NCBI RefSeq assembly: GCF_004011835.1
Contig: NZ_RKLN01000002.1
Location: 601,469 to 665,468 of the forward strand
Reading direction: 5' to 3'
DNA from: Rhodococcus spongiicola
GTDB taxonomy: Bacteria > Actinomycetota > Actinomycetes > Mycobacteriales > Mycobacteriaceae
Length of the DNA: 64,000 nucleotides
Part shown: piece by piece, positions 28,940-36,729 of the stretch
Layout of the letters: the number at the start of each line of letters is the position of its first letter
Numbering within the stretch: the stretch's first letter is position 1
Notes under the pieces: model-generated
Told to the model about the DNA's origin: nothing
What the model saw: only the letters and a program-made list of their open reading frames with translations
Databases searched by the model: none
Made by a program: the position numbers and the translations under genes

Positions 28940-29762
28940 TGGCCTGTGGCAGGAAGGCCTGGGCCATACCGGACGCGTAGCGGTCGAGGGCGACCTCGGC
29001 GACGCTGGGGTGCGCGCCGATGGTGTCAGCGAATACGGCATCGGGGGCGACTTCCAGCGCGGCTCGGCCGAGGCGGTCGGTCAGGCGGCCGGGCGCCAGG
29101 AACCACGGGGCGATCACGATCCGCCTGGCGCCCCGCGAACGCAGCCGGGTGATCGCCTGCGCGACTGTGGGCTCCGAGGACGTCACGAAGCAGGTCTCGA
29201 CACCCGCCCACCCCGTCCCCTCGCCGAGGACGTCGGCGAGCGCGCGGGTGCGGTCGTTCGCCGCCGGATCGGACGAGCCGACCGCAGCGAGTACTACCCC
29301 GATCTCGGAGTCATCCGTCGCGACACCCGCCGCGACGATTCGCTCCCGCACCGCAGCGACCAGGCGGGGGTCGTGACCCAGTACGTCCGACCGGATCACG
29401 GTCAACTGCGGATGGCGGGCGCGGGCTGTCGCCAGGAGGCCCGGCAGGTCGACCCGTGCGTGGTAGGCACTGCCGAGCAGGAGCGGAACAACGATGGCCG
29501 TCGAATGGCCCTCTGCGGCGACGGCGTCGAGCACCTGGTCGACCGACGGCGCGGTGAGGTCCAGAAAACACGCTCGGACGTCGAGCTCCGGGTGCCGGCT
29601 GCGGATCGCTGCCACGGCGGCCGTGACCACCCGCGCGGAGCGGGGGTCACGGCTGCCGTGAGCGACGGCGACGAGTGGAACCGTCGCGGCAGCGACCTGG
29701 GGGTGCCCCGTCGCGGCAGCGACCTGCGGGTGCCCCCTCGCGGCAGCGACCTGCGGGTGCAC
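28926..29762 (-). CDS. sirohydrochlorin chelatase (CbiX/SirB-like)
   Basis: 278 residues. The chelatase fold begins at VPLVAVAHGSRDPRS, with the metal-binding His in AHGSRD. The second domain repeats the pattern and has IAPWFLAPGRLTDRLG. It inserts iron (or cobalt) into sirohydrochlorin; beside sulfite reductase the likely product is siroheme. Residues 1-27 are three near-copies of HPQVAAATG encoded by a 27-bp tandem repeat and not part of the enzyme fold. Start candidates are GTG 29762 (used here, four bases after the cysN stop) or an internal GTG at the beginning of VPLVAVAHG. Equivalent to mycobacterial che1 (Rv2393). Last gene of the sirA-cysH-cysD-cysN operon. Confidence 0.85.
   Translation of the reverse strand: MHPQVAAARGHPQVAAATGHPQVAAATVPLVAVAHGSRDPRSARVVTAAVAAIRSRHPELDVRACFLDLTAPSVDQVLDAVAAEGHSTAIVVPLLLGSAYHARVDLPGLLATARARHPQLTVIRSDVLGHDPRLVAAVRERIVAAGVATDDSEIGVVLAAVGSSDPAANDRTRALADVLGEGTGWAGVETCFVTSSEPTVAQAITRLRSRGARRIVIAPWFLAPGRLTDRLGRAALEVAPDAVFADTIGAHPSVAEVALDRYASGMAQAFLPQAKRSA
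29682..29762. repeat. 27-bp in-frame tandem repeat at the chelatase start
   Basis: Units 29682-29708, 29709-29735 and 29736-29762 share cgtcgcggcagcgacctg and differ at one to three positions each. They encode the first 27 residues of the chelatase, and the GTG start lies in the outermost unit. Same unit length and copy number as the unrelated repeat at 10163-10243. Confidence 0.93.
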
Positions 29763-29766
29763 AGTC

Positions 29767-31095
29767 TCAGACCCGTTCGCCGAGTTCGACCTCGGCGATC
29801 GCGTCGCCGACGAGTCCGGCCGCGAGCGTGTTGCCGCCGGCAGGGTCGATCAGCAGGAAACTGCCGGTGTGCCGGTTGACGGTGTAGTCGTCGGCCACGA
29901 TCGGCTCGGCGACACGCACCGAGATCTTGCCGATCTCGTTGAGCTCGAGCGTCTCCGGGGACGCCTCGGATACCAGTTCTTGCTCGTCCAGGCGTTCGAC
30001 GAGTGCACCGACGATCGCCTGGGTGGTACGCGTGCCGTGCTTGAGCAGCAGGCGCGCGCCCGGGCGCAGCGGCTTCTCGGCGAGCCAGCACACGGTCGCC
30101 TCGAACTGGTCGATCGGCTCGGGAGAGTTCGACGGAGAGGCGATCGTGTCACCGCGGGAGACGTCGACGTCGTCGGCGAGCACCAGCGTGACACTGCGCC
30201 CTGCGTGGGCGACGTCGAGTTCGCCGTCGGCCGTGTCGATCCGGGACACCGTGGTCCGGGTGCCCGACGGCAGGATGACGACCTCGTCGCCGGGCACGAC
30301 CGAACCGGCTGCCACCTGACCGGCGTAGCCACGGTAGTCGGGGAACTCGGCGGTGCGCGGTCGGATCACGTACTGGACCGGGAACCGCAGGCCCACATCG
30401 TGTTTGCCCTCGTTGTCGCCGTCCACCGGCACCGATTCCAGGTGCTCGATCAGCGTCGGGCCGTCGTAGTACGGCGTGTTCTCCGAGTGCACGGCGACGT
30501 TGTCGCCGTGCAGCGCCGAGACCGGGATCTCCACGACGTCCTCGGGCGCCCAGCCCAGGGATGTGGTCAGCTCGTTGAACTCGCTGGAGATCTCGGCGAA
30601 CACCGTCGCCGGATCGTCGACGAGATCGATCTTGTTGACCGCCAGCACCAGTCGCGGCACGCCTAGCAGTGACAGGACCGCGGCGTGCTTGCGGGTCTGC
30701 GCGACGACACCCTTGCGGGCGTCGACGAGCAGGATCACCAACTGGGCGGTCGAGGCACCCGAGACGGTGTTGCGGGTGTACTGCACGTGGCCGGGGGTGT
30801 CGGCGAGGACGAACGACCGGCGCGGGGTTGCGAAGTAGCGGTACGCGACGTCGATCGTGATGCCCTGCTCGCGTTCGGCGCGCAGGCCGTCGACCAGTAG
30901 CGACAGGTCCGGGGTGGACAGGCCCTTGTCGACCGAAGCGCGGGTGACCGCGTCGATCTGGTCGGCCAGGACGGACTTCGTGTCGTACAGCAGCCGGCCC
31001 ACCAGGGTGGACTTGCCGTCGTCGACACTGCCGGCCGTGGCCAGGCGCAGTAGTTTCGTTTCGCTTCGCGGGCTACGCTCGTGAAGGTCGCTCAT
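29767..31095 (-). CDS. cysN: sulfate adenylyltransferase subunit 1 (GTPase)
   Basis: 442 residues, EF-Tu-like GTPase that energises ATP sulfurylase. G1 is GSVDDGKS (22-29), the switch region is EREQGITIDVAYRYF, G3 is DTPGHVQY and G4 is NKIDLV; domains II and III follow. There is no C-terminal APS kinase (CysC) domain, unlike the fused CysNC of M. tuberculosis, which fits the use of APS reductase here. The ATG at 31095 is two bases from the cysD stop. Forms APS together with CysD. Confidence 0.95.
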   Translation of the reverse strand: MSDLHERSPRSETKLLRLATAGSVDDGKSTLVGRLLYDTKSVLADQIDAVTRASVDKGLSTPDLSLLVDGLRAEREQGITIDVAYRYFATPRRSFVLADTPGHVQYTRNTVSGASTAQLVILLVDARKGVVAQTRKHAAVLSLLGVPRLVLAVNKIDLVDDPATVFAEISSEFNELTTSLGWAPEDVVEIPVSALHGDNVAVHSENTPYYDGPTLIEHLESVPVDGDNEGKHDVGLRFPVQYVIRPRTAEFPDYRGYAGQVAAGSVVPGDEVVILPSGTRTTVSRIDTADGELDVAHAGRSVTLVLADDVDVSRGDTIASPSNSPEPIDQFEATVCWLAEKPLRPGARLLLKHGTRTTQAIVGALVERLDEQELVSEASPETLELNEIGKISVRVAEPIVADDYTVNRHTGSFLLIDPAGGNTLAAGLVGDAIAEVELGERV

Positions 31096-31097
31096 GA

Positions 31098-32084
31098 TCA
31101 GAAGTAGCCCTCTCGCTTGCGGTCTTCCATGGCGGCCTCGGACACTCGGTCGTCGCCGCGGGTGGCGCCGCGTTCGGTCAGTCGGGACGCCGCGACCTCG
31201 GCCAGAATGGCGTCGTTGTCGGCGGCGTCGGACAGGATGGCGCCGGTGGTGGAGCCGTCGCCGACGGTGCGGTAGCGCACCGACCGGACCTCGAGTTCTT
31301 CGCCCTCGGCGGGACCACCCCACACGCCCGGCGTCATCCACATGCCGTCGCGCCGGTAGACCTGACGCTGGTGGGCGTAGTAGATGCTCGCGAGTTCGAC
31401 GTCGTCGCGAGCGATGTACCGCCAGATGTCGAGCTCGGTGAAGTTGCTCAGCGGGAACACCCGCACGTGCTCGCCCGGCGCGTGCCGCCCGTTGTACAGG
31501 TTCCACAGCTCGGGGCGCTGCCGTTTGGGATCCCACTGCCCGAAGGCGTTGCGCAGCGAGAAGATCCGCTCCTTGGCTCGCGAACGCTCCTCGTCCCGGC
31601 GGCCGCCGCCGAAGACCGCGTCGAAGCGGTTCTCGGTGATGGCATCGAGAAGCGGAACCGTCTGCAGCGGGTTCCGGATCCCGTCGGGGCGCTCGGTGAG
31701 CCGGCCGTCGGCGAGGTAGTCCTCGACCTTGGCGACGTGCAGACGCAGGTCGTACTTCGCGACGACGTGATCGCGGAACTCGAGAACCTCGGGCAGGTTG
31801 TGGCCGGTATCGACGTGCAGCAGCGCGAACGGCAGCGGCGCAGGCCAGAACGCCTTGATCGCCAGGTGCAGCAGCACCGTCGAGTCCTTGCCACCCGAGA
31901 ACAGGATCACGGGCCGCTCGAACTCGCCGGCCACCTCGCGGAATACGTGGATGGCCTCGGACTCGAGAGCGTCGAGGGTGTCGAACTTGTTGCCGTCGAG
32001 TTGAACTCGCTCGGTGTGGTCGAGCTCAGGTCGCGGCACCGCGGCGTCGAGAGTCGGGACGGTCTCAGTGATGTCGATTGTCAT
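31098..32084 (-). CDS. cysD: sulfate adenylyltransferase subunit 2
   Basis: 328 residues, the catalytic subunit making adenosine 5'-phosphosulfate from ATP and sulfate. The N-type ATP pyrophosphatase loop is FSGGKDSTVLLHLA (Ser63 onward); GGGRRDEERSRAKERIFSLR and FPLSNFTELDIWRYI are the family blocks. It ends in the usual KREGYF. The ATG at 32084 overlaps the cysH stop (ATGA); upstream alternative starts would lie inside cysH. Confidence 0.96.
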   Translation of the reverse strand: MTIDITETVPTLDAAVPRPELDHTERVQLDGNKFDTLDALESEAIHVFREVAGEFERPVILFSGGKDSTVLLHLAIKAFWPAPLPFALLHVDTGHNLPEVLEFRDHVVAKYDLRLHVAKVEDYLADGRLTERPDGIRNPLQTVPLLDAITENRFDAVFGGGRRDEERSRAKERIFSLRNAFGQWDPKRQRPELWNLYNGRHAPGEHVRVFPLSNFTELDIWRYIARDDVELASIYYAHQRQVYRRDGMWMTPGVWGGPAEGEELEVRSVRYRTVGDGSTTGAILSDAADNDAILAEVAASRLTERGATRGDDRVSEAAMEDRKREGYF

Positions 32085-32794
32085 GACGCGTGCAACCCGC
32101 ATTCTGTCTTGGCCGAACCGGCCCACCGACCGCTACGCGGATCGGCGCCGGGGAGTGGTTTGGCGGTGCAGGGAGCGCACCCGATGGACGGATATCCCTC
32201 GTCGACGAGCGGATTGACCAGAATCGAGTGCTCGTCGATGTATGCCTGCATGTCCTCGTCGGACCATGCGGCGATGGGATTGATCTTCACCAGCCCGAAC
32301 GCCTCGTCGAACGAGACGAGGGGGGCGTTCGCCCGGGTGGGGGACTCCACCCGGCGGATGCCGGTGACCCACGCTTGGTAGCCACTGAGCGTCGCCTTCA
32401 GCGGCGCGACCTTGCGCAGCGCGCAGCAGCGGTTGGGATCACGCGCGAACAGGTCCTTGCCCTCGATCGCGTCCTGCTCGGCGACCGTGGTGGCCGGCCT
32501 CGCATTGACGATGTTGACGCCGTACACCTGCTCGACCGCGTCCCGGGTACCGATGGTCTCGGCGAAGTGGTATCCGGTGTCGAGGAACAGCACGTCGACG
32601 CCGGGACGCACCTGTGTCGCGAGGTGGACCAGCACACCGTCCTGCATGTTCGAGGCCACGATGTAGCTCGAGCCGAACGTGTCCTCGGTCCACCGCAGCA
32701 ACTCGAGTGCGGACGCGCCGTCCAGGTCCGCCGCCCCGCGGGCGGCGAGCGCGCGGAGCTCGTCCGCGGTTGCCGTCGTCAGATCCACCGTCAT
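32081..32794 (-). CDS. cysH: adenosine 5'-phosphosulfate reductase (assimilatory)
   Basis: 237 residues. Reduces APS to sulfite with thioredoxin. The iron-sulfur signature is present: a CC pair in RDPNRCCALRKV and CxxC in GCAPCTAKP, which distinguishes APS reductases from PAPS reductases. The catalytic Cys is in the C-terminal ECGLH. Further family motifs are VASNMQDGVL, FLDTGYHFAET and VTGIRR. The ATG start overlaps the sirA stop, and cysD follows with an ATGA overlap. Using APS directly explains the absence of cysC. Confidence 0.96.
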   Translation of the reverse strand: MTVDLTTATADELRALAARGAADLDGASALELLRWTEDTFGSSYIVASNMQDGVLVHLATQVRPGVDVLFLDTGYHFAETIGTRDAVEQVYGVNIVNARPATTVAEQDAIEGKDLFARDPNRCCALRKVAPLKATLSGYQAWVTGIRRVESPTRANAPLVSFDEAFGLVKINPIAAWSDEDMQAYIDEHSILVNPLVDEGYPSIGCAPCTAKPLPGADPRSGRWAGSAKTECGLHAS

Positions 32795-34506
32795 CGCAAA
32801 TCTCCCTCGTCTGCTCGAATCGCCCACTGTGCGAACCGTTCGCCCTCGTGACGGTTCTTGACAAAGTTGCGTACTACACGGTCGATGTAGTCGCCGAGTT
32901 CGGCGCTGGTCACCTTGTGCTGTCGCAGCTTCCGCCCGAAGGCGCTGTCGAGGCCGAGGCTGCCGCCCAGGTGCACCTGGAAGCCTTCGACCTGATTGCC
33001 CTCACCGTCGTCGACCAGCTGACCCTTGAACCCGATGTCTGCGATCTGTGATCGACCGCACGAGTTGGGGCAACCGTTGATGTTGACGGTGATCGGGACG
33101 TCGAGCTGCGCGTTCACGTCCGCGAGTCGCTCCTCGAGTTCCGGGGCGAGCACCTGCGACCGCTTGCGGGTCTCCACGAACGACAGCTTGCAGAACTCGA
33201 TGCCGCTGCACGCCAGCAGGTTTCGCCGCCAATGCGACGGCCGGCCGTGCAGGCCCAGTGGCCGGAGTTCGTCGATGAGCCACTCGACCTTGTCGTCCGG
33301 AACGTCGAGCACTACGAGCTTCTGGTACGGGGTGAAGCGCACGCGGTCGGAGCCGACGGCCTCGACCGCGGCGGCCACCTTGGTCAGGATCGTGCCCGAG
33401 ACCCGACCGGCGATGGGCGAGAACCCGATGGCGTTCAGGCCGTTGCGCAGTCGCTGGACGCCGACGTGGTCGATCGGGCGGGCCGGCTTCTCCGGGGCGG
33501 GGCCGTCGATGAGCTTGCGCTTCAGGTATTCGGTTTCGAGAACCTCGCGGAACTTCTCGATGCCCCAGTCCTTGATCAGGAACTTCAGCCGTGCCTTGGC
33601 GCGCAGGCGGCGATATCCGTAGTCCCGGAAGATGGAGACGACGGCCTCCCACACGTCCGGCACCTCGTCCAGCGGAACCCAGACGCCGACGCGCTGCGCC
33701 AGCATGGGGTTCGTCGAGAGGCCACCGCCGACCCACAGATCCAGTCCCGGTCCGTGCTCGGGGTGGACGACCCCGACGAACGCGACGTCGTTGATCTCGT
33801 GGACCACGTCCTGCTGCCCGGAAATCGCGGTCTTGAACTTGCGGGGAAGGTTCGAGTAGCGCGGATCGCCGATGTACCGGCGGACGATCTCGTCGATCGC
33901 CGGCGTCGGGTCGATGATCTCGTCCAGGGACTCGCCCGCCAGCGGGGAGCCGAGGACGACGCGCGGGCAATCGCCGCACGCCTCGGTGGTCTGGAGGCCG
34001 ACCGACTCGAGGCGGTTCCAGATCTCCGGGACGTCCTCGATGCGGATCCAGTGGTACTGGACGTTCTCGCGATCGGACAGGTCAGCTGTGTCCCGACCGA
34101 ACTCGGTGGAGATGCCCCCGAGGGTGCGCAACTGCTCGACGTTCAGAGCGCCGGCGTCGCACCGCACCCGCATCATGAAGTACTCGGCCTCGAGCAGGTC
34201 GATGTTCTCGTCACCGGTGTAGGTGCCGTCGTAGCCCTCTTCACGCTGTGTGTACAGGCCCCACCAGCGGAACCGGCCCCGTAGGTCGGCCTTGTCGATG
34301 CTGTCGAAACCCTGCTTCGAGTAGATGTTCTCGATGCGAGCGCGGACGTTGAGCGGGTTGTCGTCCTTCTTCGTCTGCTCGTTCGCGTTGAGCGGTTCGC
34401 GGTAGCCGAGCACCCATTGGCCTTCGGATCGGCGCTTTTTCGGACGGGCGGCACGAGCCTTGCCGGGAGGGCTCGTCGTCGAGTTGGCGTCGGTGGTCGA
34501 CGTCAT
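32791..34506 (-). CDS. sirA: ferredoxin-dependent sulfite reductase
   Basis: 571 residues, siroheme and [4Fe-4S] enzyme reducing sulfite to sulfide with six electrons from ferredoxin. The cofactor cysteines are visible as ACSGIEFC and NGCPNSCGRSQ. An earlier GDCPRVVLGSP sits in the repeated half-domain. The close relative in M. tuberculosis (NirA/SirA, Rv2391) is a sulfite, not nitrite, reductase, and the cysH-cysD-cysN context agrees. The ATG at 34506 has AGGAG eight or so bases upstream. First structural gene of the reductive arm, 164 bases after a cysteine-rich leader peptide. Confidence 0.95.
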   Translation of the reverse strand: MTSTTDANSTTSPPGKARAARPKKRRSEGQWVLGYREPLNANEQTKKDDNPLNVRARIENIYSKQGFDSIDKADLRGRFRWWGLYTQREEGYDGTYTGDENIDLLEAEYFMMRVRCDAGALNVEQLRTLGGISTEFGRDTADLSDRENVQYHWIRIEDVPEIWNRLESVGLQTTEACGDCPRVVLGSPLAGESLDEIIDPTPAIDEIVRRYIGDPRYSNLPRKFKTAISGQQDVVHEINDVAFVGVVHPEHGPGLDLWVGGGLSTNPMLAQRVGVWVPLDEVPDVWEAVVSIFRDYGYRRLRAKARLKFLIKDWGIEKFREVLETEYLKRKLIDGPAPEKPARPIDHVGVQRLRNGLNAIGFSPIAGRVSGTILTKVAAAVEAVGSDRVRFTPYQKLVVLDVPDDKVEWLIDELRPLGLHGRPSHWRRNLLACSGIEFCKLSFVETRKRSQVLAPELEERLADVNAQLDVPITVNINGCPNSCGRSQIADIGFKGQLVDDGEGNQVEGFQVHLGGSLGLDSAFGRKLRQHKVTSAELGDYIDRVVRNFVKNRHEGERFAQWAIRADEGDLR

Positions 34507-34630
34507 GAATGCTCCTGAATTGTGTGCAATCTCGCAGTGCACCGGTCGAAGACACGGGAGGAGGGCTGCTTCCTCACGGAGTCAGGCTCGGCCGGCCGGG
34601 ATTGGCGGGCGAAACGGGGGGAGAGGCAGG

Positions 34631-34665
34631 CCAGCGTCGACTGCTCTGGGGCAGGGAATCGCTGG
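34631..34665 (-). promoter_or_regulatory. weak candidate hairpin after the sirA leader
   Basis: CCAGCG (read on the minus strand first) can pair with CGCTGG 23 bases later, with a small CTGC/GCAG hairpin inside. It starts about five bases after the leader stop, in the right place for an attenuator, but the stem is short. The rest of the 34507-34670 gap has GC-rich inverted segments (CGGCCGGCCG near 34590) and no gene. Confidence 0.3.
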
Positions 34666-34670
34666 GCTGC

Positions 34671-34760
34671 TTACGCGCCGCAGGACAGACAACAACAGCT
34701 ACAGACACGCTTGAGGTCGACGTGGCGCCTGACCACCAATCGCACCCCTGCATCTGTCAT
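34671..34760 (-). CDS. cysteine-rich leader peptide upstream of sirA
   Basis: 29 codons, MTDAGVRLVVRRHVDL then KRVCSCCCLSCGA, with five Cys among the last ten residues including three in a row. The -10-like CACAAT lies seven bases before the ATG with no ribosome site, so it appears leaderless, as does the equally long leader at 24965. An in-frame ATG nine bases upstream is possible but would not fit that spacing. It resembles the polycysteine leader peptides described upstream of mycobacterial sulfite-reductase genes, which attenuate expression when cysteine is plentiful. Confidence 0.8.
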   Translation of the reverse strand: MTDAGVRLVVRRHVDLKRVCSCCCLSCGA

Positions 34761-34767
34761 GCGGGCC

Positions 34768-34773
34768 ATTGTG
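34768..34773 (-). promoter_or_regulatory. -10-like box for the sirA leader
   Basis: CACAAT on the minus strand, seven bases before the ATG at 34760. It departs from TANNNT at the first base, so it is a moderate match, but the spacing equals that of the other cysteine leader. Confidence 0.45.
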
Positions 34774-34888
34774 CCATGGGAATCTCGCTGTGCCGACCGC
34801 CGGGAGCATATTTCCCTCGAAACAGCGGGAAATGCCTGATCGCCGAGGCGGCCCTGGCGCGAACGTGGGCGACTGGGACACTGGAGCC

Positions 34889-36097
34889 GTGAGTGGATCC
34901 GCCCTCTCGACCCCCGCGGTCGCCTCGACACCTTTCGAACTCCCCGATTCGGCGCTGGCCGAGGTGGGCACTCGTCCGTTCGGTATCTACGTCCACGTCC
35001 CGTTCTGCGCGACACGGTGCGGCTACTGCGACTTCAACACCTATACGGCCGGTGAGTTGGGTACCTCCGCCTCGCCGCGGTCGTGGCTCGAGGCAGTCGA
35101 GCGCGAGCTGACGCGGGCCGCCGAGATCACCGGCGCCCCCCTGGTCGACACCGTCTTCGTCGGTGGCGGGACACCGTCGCTGCTGGGCGGCGAGGTACTC
35201 GCGCGCGTCCTCGGGGCGGTCAAGGCGACCTTCGGGCTCGCGGGCGGTGCCGAGGTGACGACCGAATCGAATCCCGAGTCGACGTCACCGGAGTTCTTCG
35301 CGGCCCTTCGCGAGGCGGGGTTCACCCGGATCTCGCTCGGTATGCAGTCCGCGGCCGAGCATGTGCTGAAGGTCCTCGACCGCACCCACACCCCGGGCCG
35401 GGCGGTCGCGGCGGCGCGGGAGGCACGGGCCGCTGGATTCGATCACGTCAACCTCGATCTCATCTACGGCACGCCCGGTGAGACGGAGGCCGATCTCGAC
35501 GCGTCCCTCGACGCCGTGCTCGGTGCCGGCGTCGACCACGTTTCCGCGTACGCGCTGATCGTCGAGGACGGGACGGCGCTGGCTCGGAAGGTACGGCGCG
35601 GTGAACTGCCTGCCCCCGACGACGACGTCCTCGCGTCTCGCTACGAGCGGATCGACTCGCGTCTGGCCGATGCCGGGCTGCACTGGTACGAGGTGTCGAA
35701 CTGGGCCTCGAACGACGACGCGCGCTGCCGGCACAACCTCGGCTACTGGGACGGCGGTCACTGGTGGGGGGTCGGGCCCGGCGCACACAGCCACGTCGGC
35801 GGCGTGCGGTGGTGGAACGTGAAGCATCCGGCCCGGTACGCGGATCGGCTGTCCGCTGGGCAGCTGCCCGTCGACGGCAGCGAAGCGCTCACCGAGGAGG
35901 ACATCCACGTCGAGCGAGTCCTGCTGACCGTCCGCCTGCGCAGTGGGCTGCCGCTTTCGGATCTGCGGGATGGCGAGCGCGCCGCCGCCGAGCGCGTCGT
36001 GGACGACGGTCTCGGGGTGGTCGAGGCGGATCACCTGGTGCTCACCGATCGGGGGCGCCTGCTCGCTGACGCGGTGGTGCGGGACATCCTCGCGTAG
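34889..36097 (+). CDS. hemW: radical SAM protein HemW (coproporphyrinogen III oxidase-like)
   Basis: 402 residues. The radical-SAM cluster motif is CATRCGYC (Cys40, 44, 47), preceded by YVHVPF. GGGTPSLL, TTESNPES and the SLGMQS segment are typical of HemN/HemW. It lacks the N-terminal extension needed for true HemN activity, so heme chaperone HemW is the better name. GTG 34889 is chosen, since the region upstream is non-homologous and lies over the divergent sirA leader promoter. The M. tuberculosis counterpart at the same place is Rv2388c. Confidence 0.92.
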   Translation: MSGSALSTPAVASTPFELPDSALAEVGTRPFGIYVHVPFCATRCGYCDFNTYTAGELGTSASPRSWLEAVERELTRAAEITGAPLVDTVFVGGGTPSLLGGEVLARVLGAVKATFGLAGGAEVTTESNPESTSPEFFAALREAGFTRISLGMQSAAEHVLKVLDRTHTPGRAVAAAREARAAGFDHVNLDLIYGTPGETEADLDASLDAVLGAGVDHVSAYALIVEDGTALARKVRRGELPAPDDDVLASRYERIDSRLADAGLHWYEVSNWASNDDARCRHNLGYWDGGHWWGVGPGAHSHVGGVRWWNVKHPARYADRLSAGQLPVDGSEALTEEDIHVERVLLTVRLRSGLPLSDLRDGERAAAERVVDDGLGVVEADHLVLTDRGRLLADAVVRDILA

Positions 36098-36129
36098 GCG
36101 GTCCTCACATCATCCGTGCCAGTAGATGT

Positions 36130-36462
36130 TCACTGCTCGGTGGCCTGCTCCGCATCGAGGCCCTGCTCGGCATCGAGGTCGTAGACCCGCGCATGGAGGA
36201 CAGTCCGGTTACGTAGTGCCGACCGCACCGCGTGGTGTACGCCGTCCTCGAGGTAGAGCACGCCGTGCCACAGCACCGCGTGCGGAAACAGATCGCCGTA
36301 GAAGGTGGAGTCCTCGGAGAGCAGTCGGTCGAGTTCGAGGACCTTCGTGGTGGTCACGATCTCGTTCAGGCGTATCTGGCGAGGCGGTATCCGGGACCAG
36401 TCCCTCAGCGTCAGTCCGTGATCTGGGTATGGCCTGCCGTCCCGGACACCCTTGAAGATCAT
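36130..36462 (-). CDS. conserved hypothetical protein
   Basis: 110 residues, no signal or membrane segment. It begins MIFKGVRDGRPYPDHGL; the C-terminal half has LYLEDGVHHAVRSALRNRTV, reminiscent of the ExxxDGxHR phosphate/nucleotide loop of ParB- and sulfiredoxin-like folds. That resemblance is weak. A small protein sits at the same spot next to hrcA in mycobacteria (Rv2375 position, from memory), so it is likely a genuine conserved gene. Transcribed toward hemW, divergent from hrcA. Function unknown. Confidence 0.72.
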   Translation of the reverse strand: MIFKGVRDGRPYPDHGLTLRDWSRIPPRQIRLNEIVTTTKVLELDRLLSEDSTFYGDLFPHAVLWHGVLYLEDGVHHAVRSALRNRTVLHARVYDLDAEQGLDAEQATEQ

Positions 36463-36628
36463 TGCGTTCCGCCTGTGTTCTGTCTACGGCGTTCTTTAGC
36501 TCTGTGGCGTTCTGCGCCTCCGGCCGGACCTACATACCGACCCGACGACAACCCTACGGCTTGGCGGGATGCCGGGCAGGTGACGAATGTCCCGTGCGGC
36601 CTGCGCCGTTAGCATTCCAACCGGCCAT

Positions 36629-36634
36629 TAGACT
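36629..36634 (+). promoter_or_regulatory. candidate -10 box upstream of hrcA
   Basis: TAGACT about 95 bases before the hrcA GTG would start a transcript near 36641. TTAGCATTC just upstream resembles the left half of a CIRCE operator but no matching right half was found. The 36463-36729 interval holds no gene. Confidence 0.35.
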
Positions 36635-36729
36635 TGAGTACCGAGGTGGGTGCCACGAACCGCGGTATCCGATGCCGGGGGGTGCCTACGGCAGGCTCAG
36701 ATCTTGTGGCGAAGTGGAGGTGGTCGACG

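Noticed and set aside
36609-36645. CIRCE-type operator before hrcA
   Set aside because: Only a partial left arm (TTAGCATTC) is seen; no GAGTGCTAA-like right arm at the nine-base spacing.
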